Shown here one piece after another: positions 38,349 to 47,171 of a stretch of 64,000 bases of DNA. A program made the position numbers and the translations under genes. Positions within the stretch are counted from its first letter, which is position 1. Every line of letters starts with the position of its first letter. The notes beneath the pieces are model-generated. The model did no database searches. It was not told the DNA's origin and saw only the letters and a program-made list of their open reading frames with translations. Source of the DNA: Rhodovibrio salinarum DSM 9154 (GTDB taxonomy: Bacteria; Pseudomonadota; Alphaproteobacteria; Kiloniellales; Rhodovibrionaceae); NCBI RefSeq assembly GCF_000515255.1, contig NZ_KI911559.1, forward strand, positions 1,940,824-2,004,823. The letters are read 5' to 3'.

Positions 38349-39092
38349 TCAGCCGCTGGACAGGTGTCCCCGGGCGGTGCGCACGCCGCTGATCACCAGG
38401 AAATAGGCCGACAGAAGGATGAATGCCCAGAAGAGGATCGGGTGGTTGGTCTGAAGACCGCCGTTGGGCGTCTGCAGCAGTACCGCGGCCAGTGTGACGG
38501 CCGACCACGCGCCGGTTATGGCCAGGGTGAGCGGGCGCAGCGCCTTCACCCGGAAAGGATGGATGAAGGTGATCGGGATGAACGTCAGCACCGCGCACAG
38601 CACCACGATGGCAAGTGCGAACCACTCGGGTAGATCGAGCAGGTAGAAACACAGCGCGATCATGTTCCAGGCCGCCGGAAAACCGGCAAAGAAATTATCC
38701 GACGTCTTGGCGTCCCGGTTCGCGAAGCAGTACTGCGCGGTGACCATCACCACTGCGGCGCCCAACAGGTTCAATCCATCCGGCAGGAAGCCGAAGGTAT
38801 AGATGAACATCGCCGGGATGACCGCATAGGTCATGTAGTCGATGATGTGATCCAGGATGGCGCCGTCGACGCGCGGCAGCACCTCCCGGATCGCGTAGCG
38901 ACGGGCCAGGGGACCGTCCAGCCCGTCGATCACCATGCCGATGCCCAGCCAGACCAGGGCGGCCGCCGGGCGGCCGTCAGCCACGGCGATCAGGGAGATC
39001 AGGCCGGTGACGGCGCCCAATGCGGTAAACAGGTGGATCGCCCAGGCGCGTAGCTGCGCGGCCGGACTGTGGGAGTGCAATCTGTTTGTCAT
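38349..39092 (-). CDS. pcs: Phosphatidylcholine synthase
   Basis: Pcs makes phosphatidylcholine from CDP-diacylglycerol and choline at the inner membrane, a route found mainly in alphaproteobacteria. The 247-residue protein has about eight hydrophobic helices. The Pcs-type catalytic motif reads DGLDGPLARRYAIREVLPRVDG, then LDHIIDYMTYAVIPAMF (about residues 55-95). The pattern NFFAGFPAAWN is also typical. A choline supply would link it to a BCCT carrier such as the one at 23.2-24.7 kb. Follows the GcvR-like gene on the same strand. Confidence 0.93.
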   Translation of the reverse strand: MTNRLHSHSPAAQLRAWAIHLFTALGAVTGLISLIAVADGRPAAALVWLGIGMVIDGLDGPLARRYAIREVLPRVDGAILDHIIDYMTYAVIPAMFIYTFGFLPDGLNLLGAAVVMVTAQYCFANRDAKTSDNFFAGFPAAWNMIALCFYLLDLPEWFALAIVVLCAVLTFIPITFIHPFRVKALRPLTLAITGAWSAVTLAAVLLQTPNGGLQTNHPILFWAFILLSAYFLVISGVRTARGHLSSG

Positions 39093-39200
39093 ATTGCGCG
39101 GCAGTCTATCGACTTGCAACGCCCGGGGACACAGCAGATATCACCCGTTCGCGATGCTTTTTTTGCACCTGAGCCGCGCATGGCGTTGACGAGGCGTGCG

Positions 39201-39734
39201 CTACTCGTCGACCAGTTCGCGCACGTGAATGTCGACCATCAGTTCATTGGCCAGCGCTTCGATATCCTCGCGCAACTGCTCCAGCGGCAGGTCGTTCGGG
39301 ACCTGAAGCTCCGCCACGGCGCGGAACAGCGCGCCGCCGGACATCGCCCCGCTCATCCGTTCGGTCACCAGATCGTCGATGTTGACGTCCCGATCGCGCA
39401 GCACCCGGGTGATTTCATGCACCAGGCCGGGGCGGTCGTGACCGGTCAGCTCCAGGCAGACGGCATGGTGCGGGCGGACTTCCCGTGGCGTCGAATCGGC
39501 GCGGCGCAGGGAGAGTTGCAGCCGGTCGCCCGCCAGCTCCTTGAGATCGCGTTCCAGCGCCGCCGCCTGGTTGGGATCGACGCGCACGAGCGCGACACCG
39601 GCGAATTGTCCGGCCAGCACAGACATCCGGCTTTCGCTCCAGCTGCCGCCATGCTCGGCGACCACGCTGGACAGCTTCTCCACCAAGCCCGGGCGGTCGT
39701 CGCCGACCAGCGCGATCACGTAGCGCGTATGCAT
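39201..39734 (-). CDS. Double-ACT protein, GcvR-like
   Basis: The 177-residue protein is two ACT domains in a row: VIALVGDDRPGLVEKLSSVV (about 6-25) and LELTGHDRPGLVHEITRVL (about 92-110). This is the layout of GcvR, which restrains GcvA on glycine-cleavage genes in enterobacteria. ACT pairs bind amino acids. A GcvA-like LysR gene lies 25 kb away, but no gcv genes are in the window. Start ATG 39734 gives MHTRYVIALVG. Divergent from the EthD gene. Confidence 0.85.
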   Translation of the reverse strand: MHTRYVIALVGDDRPGLVEKLSSVVAEHGGSWSESRMSVLAGQFAGVALVRVDPNQAAALERDLKELAGDRLQLSLRRADSTPREVRPHHAVCLELTGHDRPGLVHEITRVLRDRDVNIDDLVTERMSGAMSGGALFRAVAELQVPNDLPLEQLREDIEALANELMVDIHVRELVDE

Positions 39735-39979
39735 CTCGGTTCTTCCCCAAACGGTGTTCCGCGTTTGCCTGAACGGGTGCGACATCGCGCACCCGCCGAA
39801 TTGCGCTCATCGTGCGGCGGTCGGGGCGGCGATGCAAATGCCTGAACGCGTATGCGTGGGACGCGATGACGCAGGCGGACATTGCGTTGCGCTTCAAGAA
39901 AAATCTGCTATTGGCCGGGCGAGACACGGGCCCGCCTCGGCGTGCGGCCCCAAAGCAACGGCACGAGAGGGCCTGCCCC

Positions 39980-40708
39980 ATGATCAAGCTGATCGTCTTC
40001 GTCACCCGTCGCGACGACCTGTCGCCGCAAGCCTTTCAGGACTACTGGCGCCAGAGTCACGGGCCGCTCGTTCGCGGTATGGCGGTGACCGGCCGGACGA
40101 TGCGTGGTTACGTACAGGGGATGACCGTACTGGAGGCCTACGAAGGCGCGCAGTTGCCTGCCTACGATGGCACCGCGGAGCTGTACTTCGACAGCCAAAG
40201 CGACGCGGATGCCTTCTTCGGCGATGCGGAATACCTGGCCAAGATCCAGCCGGACGAGTCCAACTTCGCCGATCTGAGCCGTTGTGCCTTCATCCCGACC
40301 AGCGGCCCGGAGATCGTGTGCGGCCCGGAGCCTGCGGACGCGCAGGGCGTGAAGCTGATGATCGGCGTCAAGCGCCGTCCTGACATGACGCTTGCGGCCT
40401 GGCGGGACCACATGCGCACACGTCATGCACCGCTGGTGCGCGATCATGCGACCAGCCAACGGTACCTAACCGGCTATATCCAGTGCTTTACCGCCGACGG
40501 TGCCTACGCGCAGGGCGAGCCGGCGGTCGATGCGACCTCCGAACTTTATTTCCCGGATTTGGCCGCGATGCAGGCGTTCCTGGACGACCCGGCGTATCGC
40601 TCGGAGGTGTTCACTGACGGGGCGGAGAACGCCGACATGTCGCGCACCGTGTTCTTTCCGACACGGGAGGAGACGGTTATTCCGGTGCCATCGTGCGTGC
40701 ACACGTAA
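39980..40708 (+). CDS. Protein with two EthD domains
   Basis: EthD is a small ferredoxin-like fold found in proteins near degradation oxygenases. The 242-residue product carries two copies: residues 1-115 (MIKLIVFVTRRDDLSPQAFQDYWRQSHGPLV) and 120-240 (VKLMIGVKRRPDMTLAAWRDHMRTRHAPLV), each ending in a similar SNFADLSR or ENADMSR segment. Internal duplication is clear. ATG 39980 precedes the first domain; longer frames are less likely. Function unknown. Convergent with the CIA30 gene. Confidence 0.85.
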   Translation: MIKLIVFVTRRDDLSPQAFQDYWRQSHGPLVRGMAVTGRTMRGYVQGMTVLEAYEGAQLPAYDGTAELYFDSQSDADAFFGDAEYLAKIQPDESNFADLSRCAFIPTSGPEIVCGPEPADAQGVKLMIGVKRRPDMTLAAWRDHMRTRHAPLVRDHATSQRYLTGYIQCFTADGAYAQGEPAVDATSELYFPDLAAMQAFLDDPAYRSEVFTDGAENADMSRTVFFPTREETVIPVPSCVHT

Positions 40709-40719
40709 GGGCAGGGTGT

Positions 40720-41241
40720 TCAGCTATAGAAACGCAGGTCGGCCACCGCGAGATCGGCGTGAAACGCTCTGCCGATCGCGACCAGGCCGATACGCCTGAT
40801 CCGCGTATGGTCAAGCGGTGTGTCGATCCGGTGGGCCTGGAAATTCGCGAAGGGCAGACGCACCGTCTGCCACGCGCGCGCAACCTCGAAGCTTTGACGG
40901 TAGGATTGCCAGGGCCGCTGTACGTCGCTGGTGCGCAGGTGCAGGTTGTAGCTTTCGCCGTTGCCGCTCACGGTGAGCTGGACGCCGCGCCAGCCACTGG
41001 CGTCGACCGGCCCGCCGTCCGGACGCAGGTCGAGCGTGGTCTGGGCGAAGCCGCCGTTGTTTTCCAGACTGACCTCGCCGGTCAGATGCACGGCTTGGCG
41101 GCCGTCGACGGTCGCGCGGCGGACCTGCGCTTGGGAGACCCCACCCATCACCCGGTCGGTGACCAGCCGCCACTTGGTGCCGGGCGCGGCGGTCAGGTCG
41201 GCGGCAGCCGCGTCGTCGATCAGCTCCGGGGCTTGGGGCAT
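40720..41241 (-). CDS. CIA30-family protein (NDUFAF1-like)
   Basis: The 173-residue product has the CIA30 jelly-roll pattern: WRLVTDRVMGGVSQAQVR near the start, GGFAQTTLDLRPDGGPVDASGWRGVQLTVSG in the middle, and an IRRIGLVAIGRAF segment near the end. In mitochondria the family assists complex I assembly; in bacteria the role is not settled. No signal peptide. Starts at ATG 41241. Confidence 0.85.
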   Translation of the reverse strand: MPQAPELIDDAAAADLTAAPGTKWRLVTDRVMGGVSQAQVRRATVDGRQAVHLTGEVSLENNGGFAQTTLDLRPDGGPVDASGWRGVQLTVSGNGESYNLHLRTSDVQRPWQSYRQSFEVARAWQTVRLPFANFQAHRIDTPLDHTRIRRIGLVAIGRAFHADLAVADLRFYS

Positions 41242-41464
41242 TGCCTTGGCCTCTACGTGTTGGAGGTGGGAGGGCGGCAAACGCTAACGGAGCCAGCGCA
41301 GCCCTGCGAGGGGGAGGCTCGACGGCCGCTGCGCCGATGTGCTGATTTTTCCGCCGCTTTCGATTACATCCGGTCGTGGCACAGGCCGTCTGGCGGCAGC
41401 GCTGCCGACGTGTTCGTTCGCCGCGACCCATCTCGACAAGACGCACATGGGAGACGATGAGGAG

Positions 41465-41701
41465 ATGAGCCAGCATACGCCGCACGAATTGTCCGAGGAG
41501 TTCCCGGATCACAAGGACAAGATTCACGCGCTCAAGGAAAGCGACGAGCACTTCGCCGAGCTTGCCGAGGCGTATCACCAGGTCAACCGCGACATTCACA
41601 GGATGGAAACCGAGGTTGAGCCGGTCGCGGATCTGACCGAGCACGAATTGCGCAAGCGGCGTCTACAGTTGAAGGACGAGATCGCCAGCTATTTGCGCTG
41701 A
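41465..41701 (+). CDS. DUF465 (YdcH-like) small coiled-coil protein
   Basis: The 78-residue protein is almost entirely helical: EEFPDHKDKIHALKESDEHFAELAEAYHQVNRDIHRMETE, then ELRKRRLQLKDEIASYL, the standard DUF465 pattern. Function unknown. A start at 41447 is equally in frame; GGGAG at 41449-41453 favours 41465. A perfect hairpin follows the stop. Confidence 0.85.
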   Translation: MSQHTPHELSEEFPDHKDKIHALKESDEHFAELAEAYHQVNRDIHRMETEVEPVADLTEHELRKRRLQLKDEIASYLR

Positions 41702-41732
41702 GTACACGGACACAGCGCTGTCCGCCATGCAT

Positions 41733-41764
41733 CCCGAGACGCTCATGTCGCCGAGCGTCTCGGG
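41733..41764 (+). terminator. Hairpin after the DUF465 gene
   Basis: A perfect 11-base stem (CCCGAGACGCT / AGCGTCTCGGG) with a 10-base loop begins 31 bases after the stop. No T run, so it may be a weak or Rho-assisted terminator. Confidence 0.55.
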
Positions 41765-41921
41765 GCGTGGTGGTGCTTTGGCAAACTGGCTTGTCGCTGG
41801 AACAAAAGACGCCGTGCTTGGCTGCATTCGCACGGTGGCAAGGTTCCCATTGTTGCGCCCGTGATCGCTTCCTGAGGCAACTGCCACGTCGTCGTACCCG
41901 ACGGCTGTTCTGAGGATACGC

Positions 41922-42356
41922 TCACTCGGTGCGTGGGCGGGGCTTCTGTCCTGACGAGAGCTCGGCGGATAGAGAGCCGTTCCGGTATATTGAGCGTGCG
42001 ATTTGACGGGTGGTCCCCGCCACGGCTTGCAGCTTGCCGGGGCCATTGAGGCTGACGACCGCGTCGGCACCGAGCTTTTCCGCGATCGTGGCGTACATCG
42101 GAATCTCTTTGGAGTAGGCAACCACTGGCAGGTCAAGATTCCGCGCGTTGCGGATCTCGCGGAGCAGTTCGAAACCGTCGCAGTCCGGCATGACAATGTC
42201 GGTCACCAAAACGTCGACAAAGTCCAGGTGAATCGCCTTGAGCCCACGGCGGTCGGGGTCGTACTCAACGACCTCGAAGCCGTCCTGCTCTAGCAGCGCT
42301 CTAAGTTGGCGCCGTATACCAACATCGTCATCGATCACGGCAATTGTTACGGTCAA
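41922..42356 (-). CDS. Orphan single-domain response regulator lacking the conserved Lys
   Basis: A 144-residue receiver with acidic residues Asp9-Asp10-Asp11 and phospho-acceptor Asp53 (LVTDIVMP). In the beta5 region where receivers have Lys-Pro it reads AVVSLNGPGKL, so the usual Lys is missing. The Thr/Ser position lies in VVAYSKEI. Phosphorylation may still occur but switching should differ. A Ser/Arg-rich tail of about 20 residues ends the protein. No kinase is adjacent. Confidence 0.88.
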   Translation of the reverse strand: MTVTIAVIDDDVGIRRQLRALLEQDGFEVVEYDPDRRGLKAIHLDFVDVLVTDIVMPDCDGFELLREIRNARNLDLPVVAYSKEIPMYATIAEKLGADAVVSLNGPGKLQAVAGTTRQIARSIYRNGSLSAELSSGQKPRPRTE

Positions 42357-42792
42357 TTGTGCCTACCACAGGGTGTAATTGTTCCTCGGGTACTACTGGA
42401 AGCTGGTCTTCTTTTAAGACCTATAAACCGCGACCAAGGTTTTGTCACAGTTGTGCTACGGCCCTGTTGCGACCCTCGTGGGGTGTGCGCTCCAGCGAGC
42501 GTAAATTTCGCGGCAAATGTTCGTTTAGGCGTTTAATGCTTAAAACGATGCGGAGTCAGGTCGGGGACGGGCTGTCGACCGCGCTCAAGGCATGCCTGAT
42601 GCAGTACCAATCCGTTTTGGCCCAATACGTTCCGACAGGTGGGGCGCTGGCGGCCCCGCTTGGCGGGCAGGCCCGGTCATGCTCGTGACCCGATTAAGTG
42701 CGGGAACCAGTCACGTTCGCGAAATGGACAGGAGCATAACGATGCGACTTGCAAACGCGGCCTTCGTCTGAAGGGTATGGCCGCTGGTATTG
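42357..42792. other. 436-base region without a supported gene
   Basis: Lies between the start of the orphan receiver gene and the end of the next minus-strand gene. Base composition falls in the first 200 bases. Open frames here are short, have Cys/Ser/Arg-rich translations and do not look coding. It presumably holds the receiver gene promoter; no clear hairpin or RNA motif was seen. Confidence 0.5.
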
Positions 42793-43242
42793 TCAGCGTG
42801 GCGGCGCGTCATGCTCGTGCAGGCGACGGATTTGCGCGGCCAGATCGGTCATTTCGGTATGCATGCGCTGACGCATCGCGTGTTCGCAGACCTTGCGCAT
42901 AACGCCGAGTGCCTGCAGTAGGCGCAGTTTTGCTGCGCGTGTTGCCGGTGTTTCTGCGTTTCTGCGTGCTTCTGCCAGGCCAGCCAAATCCGTGTCGGTG
43001 CGCCAAGTGCTCGCCGAACCGTCATAGCCGCCGCGTTCGTAACTGGGCGATGAGCTTGCCGTCAGCGTATCCGACACATGATCGTCCGCCTCGCTGGTAC
43101 CGCTGTAGTCGACCGGGTCGTACTGCCATTCAGATGCCGGATGGCCGTGCGACGTGTCTTCGGCGAGCAAACGGTCGGCCGCAGCATATCGTGGGATGGG
43201 ATTGGCGCGGCGGAGTCCCGGTAACAGCGACGTTGTGCTCAT
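42793..43242 (-). CDS. Hypothetical protein with charged C-terminal helix
   Basis: A 149-residue product with no family that I recognise. The first 90 residues are low in structure, rich in Ser, Asp, Gly and Tyr. The last 60 (ARRNAETPATRAAKLRLLQALGVMRKVCEHAMRQRMHTEM and on) form an amphipathic helix. ATG 43242 has a good GGGAGG six bases upstream, which supports translation. A longer in-frame start at 43383 lacks such a site. Confidence 0.6.
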   Translation of the reverse strand: MSTTSLLPGLRRANPIPRYAAADRLLAEDTSHGHPASEWQYDPVDYSGTSEADDHVSDTLTASSSPSYERGGYDGSASTWRTDTDLAGLAEARRNAETPATRAAKLRLLQALGVMRKVCEHAMRQRMHTEMTDLAAQIRRLHEHDAPPR

Positions 43243-43576
43243 TTCCAGCCTCCCATGTGACCCATGTTGGGTCCTGGTGGTGCACTCCGGTCTGTTTTGT
43301 CCCGACCGTTGCCGTTGAAGCGGGTGAGGCGGATCGGGATGCCGGATTGTCGCCGGTCGTCCAGGCTGGGCTATGTCGCCCAAACTGGACTATGCAATAG
43401 ACCAGTTGGTAGGGCCAGAGTTTTTCGCCATGACCCGCACGGCCCAAAACTCTGCCTGAAGGTGGTCGGCACGCAAAACGATTTCAGAAAGCGAGGCATT
43501 ATGTCTCGTGTCCCGCGGTCCGAGGCCCTCATCAAGTTTGCCTGCCAGGTTTGCCGGAACGCACGCGGCGTACTCT

Positions 43577-43616
43577 AAAAAAAAGTCCCCGCAGTATCTG
43601 CTCAACAGCGGGGACT
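43577..43616 (-). terminator. Intrinsic terminator with no annotated upstream gene
   Basis: On the minus strand a nine-base stem (AGTCCCCGC / GCGGGGACT, perfect) with a 15-base loop is followed by eight T. It is among the best intrinsic terminators in the window, yet no minus-strand gene ends here. Confidence 0.8.
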
Positions 43617-43695
43617 GGCGAGGAAGGCATCCGCCGGTCGGGCCAACGGATTGGGGACGATCTGATCGTACTGCAGATCGCCCGAGCTTGCGTTG
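43577..43695 (-). ncRNA. Candidate small RNA of about 120 bases ending at a strong terminator
   Basis: On the minus strand a TATAAC box at 43702-43707 sits in an AT-rich patch; from a predicted start near 43695 the transcript would run to the T-run terminator at 43577. No reading frame with a plausible start fits, and no family that I know matches. The -35 region is weak, so the start is a guess. Confidence 0.35.
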
Positions 43696-43937
43696 CCATA
43701 TGTTATAGATTGCGAGAAAATTTTTCCGTTCTTGCGCGTATCGCGCGTGCACCCTTGCAGGCATTCCACAGGCCAAAGCGGTTGGCGTGTCGAATGCCAC
43801 TTTTGACTCTGCCCGACCCCGGCCCTGGGACGTTACAGTGGTCTGCACGGGGGACCGCGGCCGGTGCGCCGCGCAACGAGATGCCGCTGGGCCGGAAGCC
43901 CCGGAAAGTCGGCCTGGCGATCGAGGGAGGAGGTAGC

Positions 43938-44369
43938 ATGAAGGTACGCCAGATCCTGGAAAGCAAGGGTGGCGAGCTGGCCACAATCACCCCGGAGCGG
44001 ACCATCGAAGAGGCGGTCGGCGAACTGGGCCGGCGTCGAATCGGGTCGCTGGTCGTCGTTGATGACGCCGGCAGTTTGATTGGCATCCTGTCCGAGCGCG
44101 ATGTCGTCTCTGCGATGGCGGAGCACGGCATGGACCTGACGCGCAGCCATGTCCGCGACCTTATGACCCATACCGTGACGACCTGCCGGCCGGACGACGA
44201 AGTCACGGACGTTACGGTCAAGATGACCGACGGTCGGTTCCGGCACGTGCCGGTGATGGACAAGGGCCAGCTGGTCGGCCTGATCTCGATCGGCGACGCA
44301 GTAAAAGCCCGGATTCAAGAACTGGAGCATGAGCGCGAGGCGCTGCGCGATTACATCTCCTCCGGTTGA
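43938..44369 (+). CDS. CBS-domain pair protein
   Basis: The 143-residue protein is a tandem CBS pair: RIGSLVVVDDAGSLIGILSERDVV (about 35-58) and RFRHVPVMDKGQLVGLISIGDAVK (about 103-126), then a short charged helix. Such proteins sense adenine nucleotides and regulate partners. ATG 43938 is set by GGGAGGAGG just upstream. No obvious partner is adjacent. Confidence 0.92.
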   Translation: MKVRQILESKGGELATITPERTIEEAVGELGRRRIGSLVVVDDAGSLIGILSERDVVSAMAEHGMDLTRSHVRDLMTHTVTTCRPDDEVTDVTVKMTDGRFRHVPVMDKGQLVGLISIGDAVKARIQELEHEREALRDYISSG

Positions 44370-44633
44370 GTCCGCATCGCCTGGTGGCAGTATCCATGCT
44401 GTCGGACCCGGCGGCGATAGGCACGGGATTGATGTGCAAACCGGGGCGACCAGTCGCCGCGATGGCTTGCCTGGCGTCGTGTGGACGGTTACCTGTCTAG
44501 GTGCGTTGACGCAGGCTGACCCACGGCGGCTTCCCGCTTCGCACGGCGCCGGCCGAAAGCGGTCCGTGCGCATGGTTTACCCGTGCGCGTATCGCGGCAG
44601 CCAGCCAGTGGAACACGAATAGGCGAAGCCCCC

Positions 44634-46646
44634 ATGATCGTCGAACTCGGCCATTTCGCCCTGATCCTGGCCCTCTGTACCGCGCTCGTTCAGTCTGTGC
44701 TTCCCATGTGGGGGGCACAGCGGAATATCCCCGGCTTTATGGCGATCGCGACGCCGGCGGCGCTGGTCCAGCTTGGCTTGATTCTGGTGTCCTTCGGGGC
44801 GTTGATGCATGCCTACGTGGTCAGCGATTTCAGCGTCCTGAACGTGGCGCAGAATTCGCACACGCTGAAGCCGATGCTCTACAAGATCTCTGGCGTGTGG
44901 GGGAACCACGAGGGCTCGCTGCTGCTTTGGGTGCTCATCCTGGCGCTGTTCGGCGCGATCGTGGCGCTGTTTGGCCGTAACCTGCCGCCGGGGCTGAAGG
45001 CGCGCACCCTCTCCGTTCAGGCGATGATTGCGGTCGGCTTCATCCTGTTCATGGCGCTGACGTCCAACCCCTTCACGCGCATTACGCCGGCCCCGGTGAA
45101 CGGGCAGGACCTGAACCCGCTGCTGCAGGACCCCGGCCTCGCGTTCCATCCGCCGATGCTCTACGTCGGCTATGTCGGTTTCTCGATTGTCTTCTCGTTC
45201 GCCATTGCGGCGTTGATCGAGGGGCGCGTGGATGCGGCCTGGGCGCGCTGGGTCCGGCCGTGGACGCTGCTCGCCTGGGTGTTCCTGACCTTCGGGATCG
45301 CGCTCGGCTCCTGGTGGGCGTACTACGAGCTCGGCTGGGGCGGCTGGTGGTATTGGGACCCGGTCGAGAACGCCAGCTTCATGCCCTGGCTGCTGGGCAC
45401 GGCGCTGCTGCACAGCGCGATCGTCGTGGAAAAGCGCGACGCGCTGAAGACCTGGACGATCCTGCTGGCGATCCTGACCTTCGGGCTGTCGCTGATCGGC
45501 ACGTTCCTGGTGCGGTCGGGCGTGCTGACCAGCGTGCACGCCTTCGCGACCGACCCGGACCGCGGCATGTTCATTCTGCTGCTCCTGGTGATTGCGATCG
45601 GGGGCGGGCTGGCGCTCTACGCCTATCGCGCCCCGCAGCTGAAGGGCGGGGGCCTGTTCGCGCCGATCAGCCGCGAAGGTGCGCTGGTTCTGAACAATCT
45701 GCTGCTGACCGCGGCCTCCGCGACCGTTTTCCTGGGCACGCTCTACCCGCTGTTCCTGGAGGCGCTGGGCGGCGGCAAGGTCTCCGTCGGGCCGCCGTAC
45801 TTCAATGCCACCTTCATCCCGCTGATGCTGCCGCTGGTGGCCGCACTCGGTATCGGTCCGCTGCTGGCCTGGAAGCGCGCGGACCTGAAGGGCGCGCTGC
45901 AGCGCCTGAAGGTCGCATTTGTGATCACCGGCGTGGTGTTCGTGGTCTGCGCCTACGTGCTTTGGGGGCGCAGCGTGTTCGGCATGCTAGGCCTGGCCCT
46001 GGCCGCCTGGCTCGCCACCGCGGTGCTGATCGAGTTCGCCGAGCGCATCGGGATCGGCAAGGGCATCGGCTGGAACGGCGTCTGGCGCCGCGCACGCACC
46101 ATGCCCCGGGCGTCTTTCGGGATGATGCTCGCACACCTGGGGGTGGCCGTTGCCATGACCGGCATGACCGCCTCGACCCTGTGGCAAAGCGAAGTGATCA
46201 CCACGATGCAGCCGGGCGAAACCCGTACGGTCGCCGGCTACGACTTCACCTTCCAGGGCGCCAGCCCGGTGAAGGGTCCGAACTACCGCGCGACCGAAGG
46301 CCGCTTTCTGGTCGAGGTCGATGGCGAGACGCTGGCCAAGCTGACCCCCCAGAAACGCCAGTACGTCGTCTCCGGCCGCAGTACGACCGAAGCGGCGATC
46401 CGCACGCGTCCCTTGGGCGACATCTTCGCCGTGGTCGGCGATCCGCAGCAGAACGGTCCGGGCTATACCGTGCGCCTCTACTTCAAGCCGCTGGTCGCCT
46501 GGATCTGGTTTGGGTGCGGCATCATGGGCCTGGGCGGTCTGGTCAGCTTGAGCGACCGTCGCCTGCGGGTGGGCGCGCCGACCCGCGCGCGCCGGCGGGG
46601 CGCTGCCCCGCAACCGGCCCTCGGCGCGGCCAAGGCACAGGACTAG
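44634..46646 (+). CDS. ccmF: Cytochrome c heme lyase subunit CcmF
   Basis: CcmF, with CcmH, attaches heme to apocytochrome c at the periplasmic face of the inner membrane. The 670-residue protein has about 14-15 membrane helices. It has the heme-handling WWD domain WGGWWYWDPVENASFMPW (about residues 236-253), KISGVWGNHEGSLLLWVLIL and GTFLVRSGVLTSVHAFA. ATG 44634 gives the standard MIVELGHFALILAL start. Begins the ccmF-ccmH-ccmI operon. CcmE and CcmG genes, often next to it, are not here. Confidence 0.98.
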   Translation: MIVELGHFALILALCTALVQSVLPMWGAQRNIPGFMAIATPAALVQLGLILVSFGALMHAYVVSDFSVLNVAQNSHTLKPMLYKISGVWGNHEGSLLLWVLILALFGAIVALFGRNLPPGLKARTLSVQAMIAVGFILFMALTSNPFTRITPAPVNGQDLNPLLQDPGLAFHPPMLYVGYVGFSIVFSFAIAALIEGRVDAAWARWVRPWTLLAWVFLTFGIALGSWWAYYELGWGGWWYWDPVENASFMPWLLGTALLHSAIVVEKRDALKTWTILLAILTFGLSLIGTFLVRSGVLTSVHAFATDPDRGMFILLLLVIAIGGGLALYAYRAPQLKGGGLFAPISREGALVLNNLLLTAASATVFLGTLYPLFLEALGGGKVSVGPPYFNATFIPLMLPLVAALGIGPLLAWKRADLKGALQRLKVAFVITGVVFVVCAYVLWGRSVFGMLGLALAAWLATAVLIEFAERIGIGKGIGWNGVWRRARTMPRASFGMMLAHLGVAVAMTGMTASTLWQSEVITTMQPGETRTVAGYDFTFQGASPVKGPNYRATEGRFLVEVDGETLAKLTPQKRQYVVSGRSTTEAAIRTRPLGDIFAVVGDPQQNGPGYTVRLYFKPLVAWIWFGCGIMGLGGLVSLSDRRLRVGAPTRARRRGAAPQPALGAAKAQD

Positions 46647-46652
46647 ACGGAC

Positions 46653-47171
46653 ATGATGCGAGGCATGAGCAAGATGGTCCGTGGTTGGCGCGTATGCGTC
46701 GGCGTCTTGGTGGTGGCCGCCGTGACGGCCATTGCCGGCGTTGGGCCAACGCTTGCCGTGGAGCCGGACGAAAAGCTGGACGACCCGAAACTGGAGCAGC
46801 GCGCGCAGGAGCTGGGCAAGGAGATTCGCTGTCTGGTCTGCCAGAGCGAATCGATCGCCAATTCCAATGCCGATCTGGCCAAGGACCTGCGTATCCTGGT
46901 GCGCGAGAAGATTCAGGAGGGGATGTCCAACGCCGAGATCAAGGACTTCCTGCAGGCCCGTTATGGTGATTACGTGCTGCTGCGCCCCCCGATGAAGCCC
47001 GAGACCTATGTGCTGTGGTACGGCCCGGCTGTGGTTACGGCGCTCGGCGCGCTTGGCATCGGCGTGTTCTTCTGGCGCCGACAACGGCGCCCGGCTGCCC
47101 AGCAGAAGCTGTCGGCGGACGAACAGCGCCGCTTGAACGACATCCTTGGAGAGAGTGACGACCAGGCATGA
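46653..47171 (+). CDS. ccmH: Cytochrome c maturation protein CcmH
   Basis: CcmH reduces the apocytochrome heme-binding cysteines. The 172-residue protein has a signal/anchor helix (about 12-36), the redox motif Cys60-Leu-Val-Cys63 in EIRCLVCQSESIANSNADLA, and a C-terminal membrane helix (about 118-140). Starts 6 bases after ccmF and overlaps ccmI by 4 bases, so the three proteins are probably made together. Confidence 0.97.
   Translation: MMRGMSKMVRGWRVCVGVLVVAAVTAIAGVGPTLAVEPDEKLDDPKLEQRAQELGKEIRCLVCQSESIANSNADLAKDLRILVREKIQEGMSNAEIKDFLQARYGDYVLLRPPMKPETYVLWYGPAVVTALGALGIGVFFWRRQRRPAAQQKLSADEQRRLNDILGESDDQA

Larger units (their letters stand above)
43243..43937. other. 695-base region with an orphan terminator and candidate small RNA
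   Basis: No protein gene is supported here. It contains AT-rich promoter-like sequence near 43700-43730, a strong minus-strand terminator near 43577-43616 and, at the right end, the leader of the CBS gene with GGGAGGAGG before its ATG. Confidence 0.6.

Noticed and set aside
42344-42688. A 114-codon plus-strand frame
   Set aside because: Translation is rich in Cys, Ser and Arg without start signal or similarity; it also overlaps the start of the opposite receiver gene.
43390-43986. A 198-codon minus-strand frame across the candidate small RNA
   Set aside because: It passes through a strong intrinsic terminator and overlaps the CBS gene start; composition is not protein-like.
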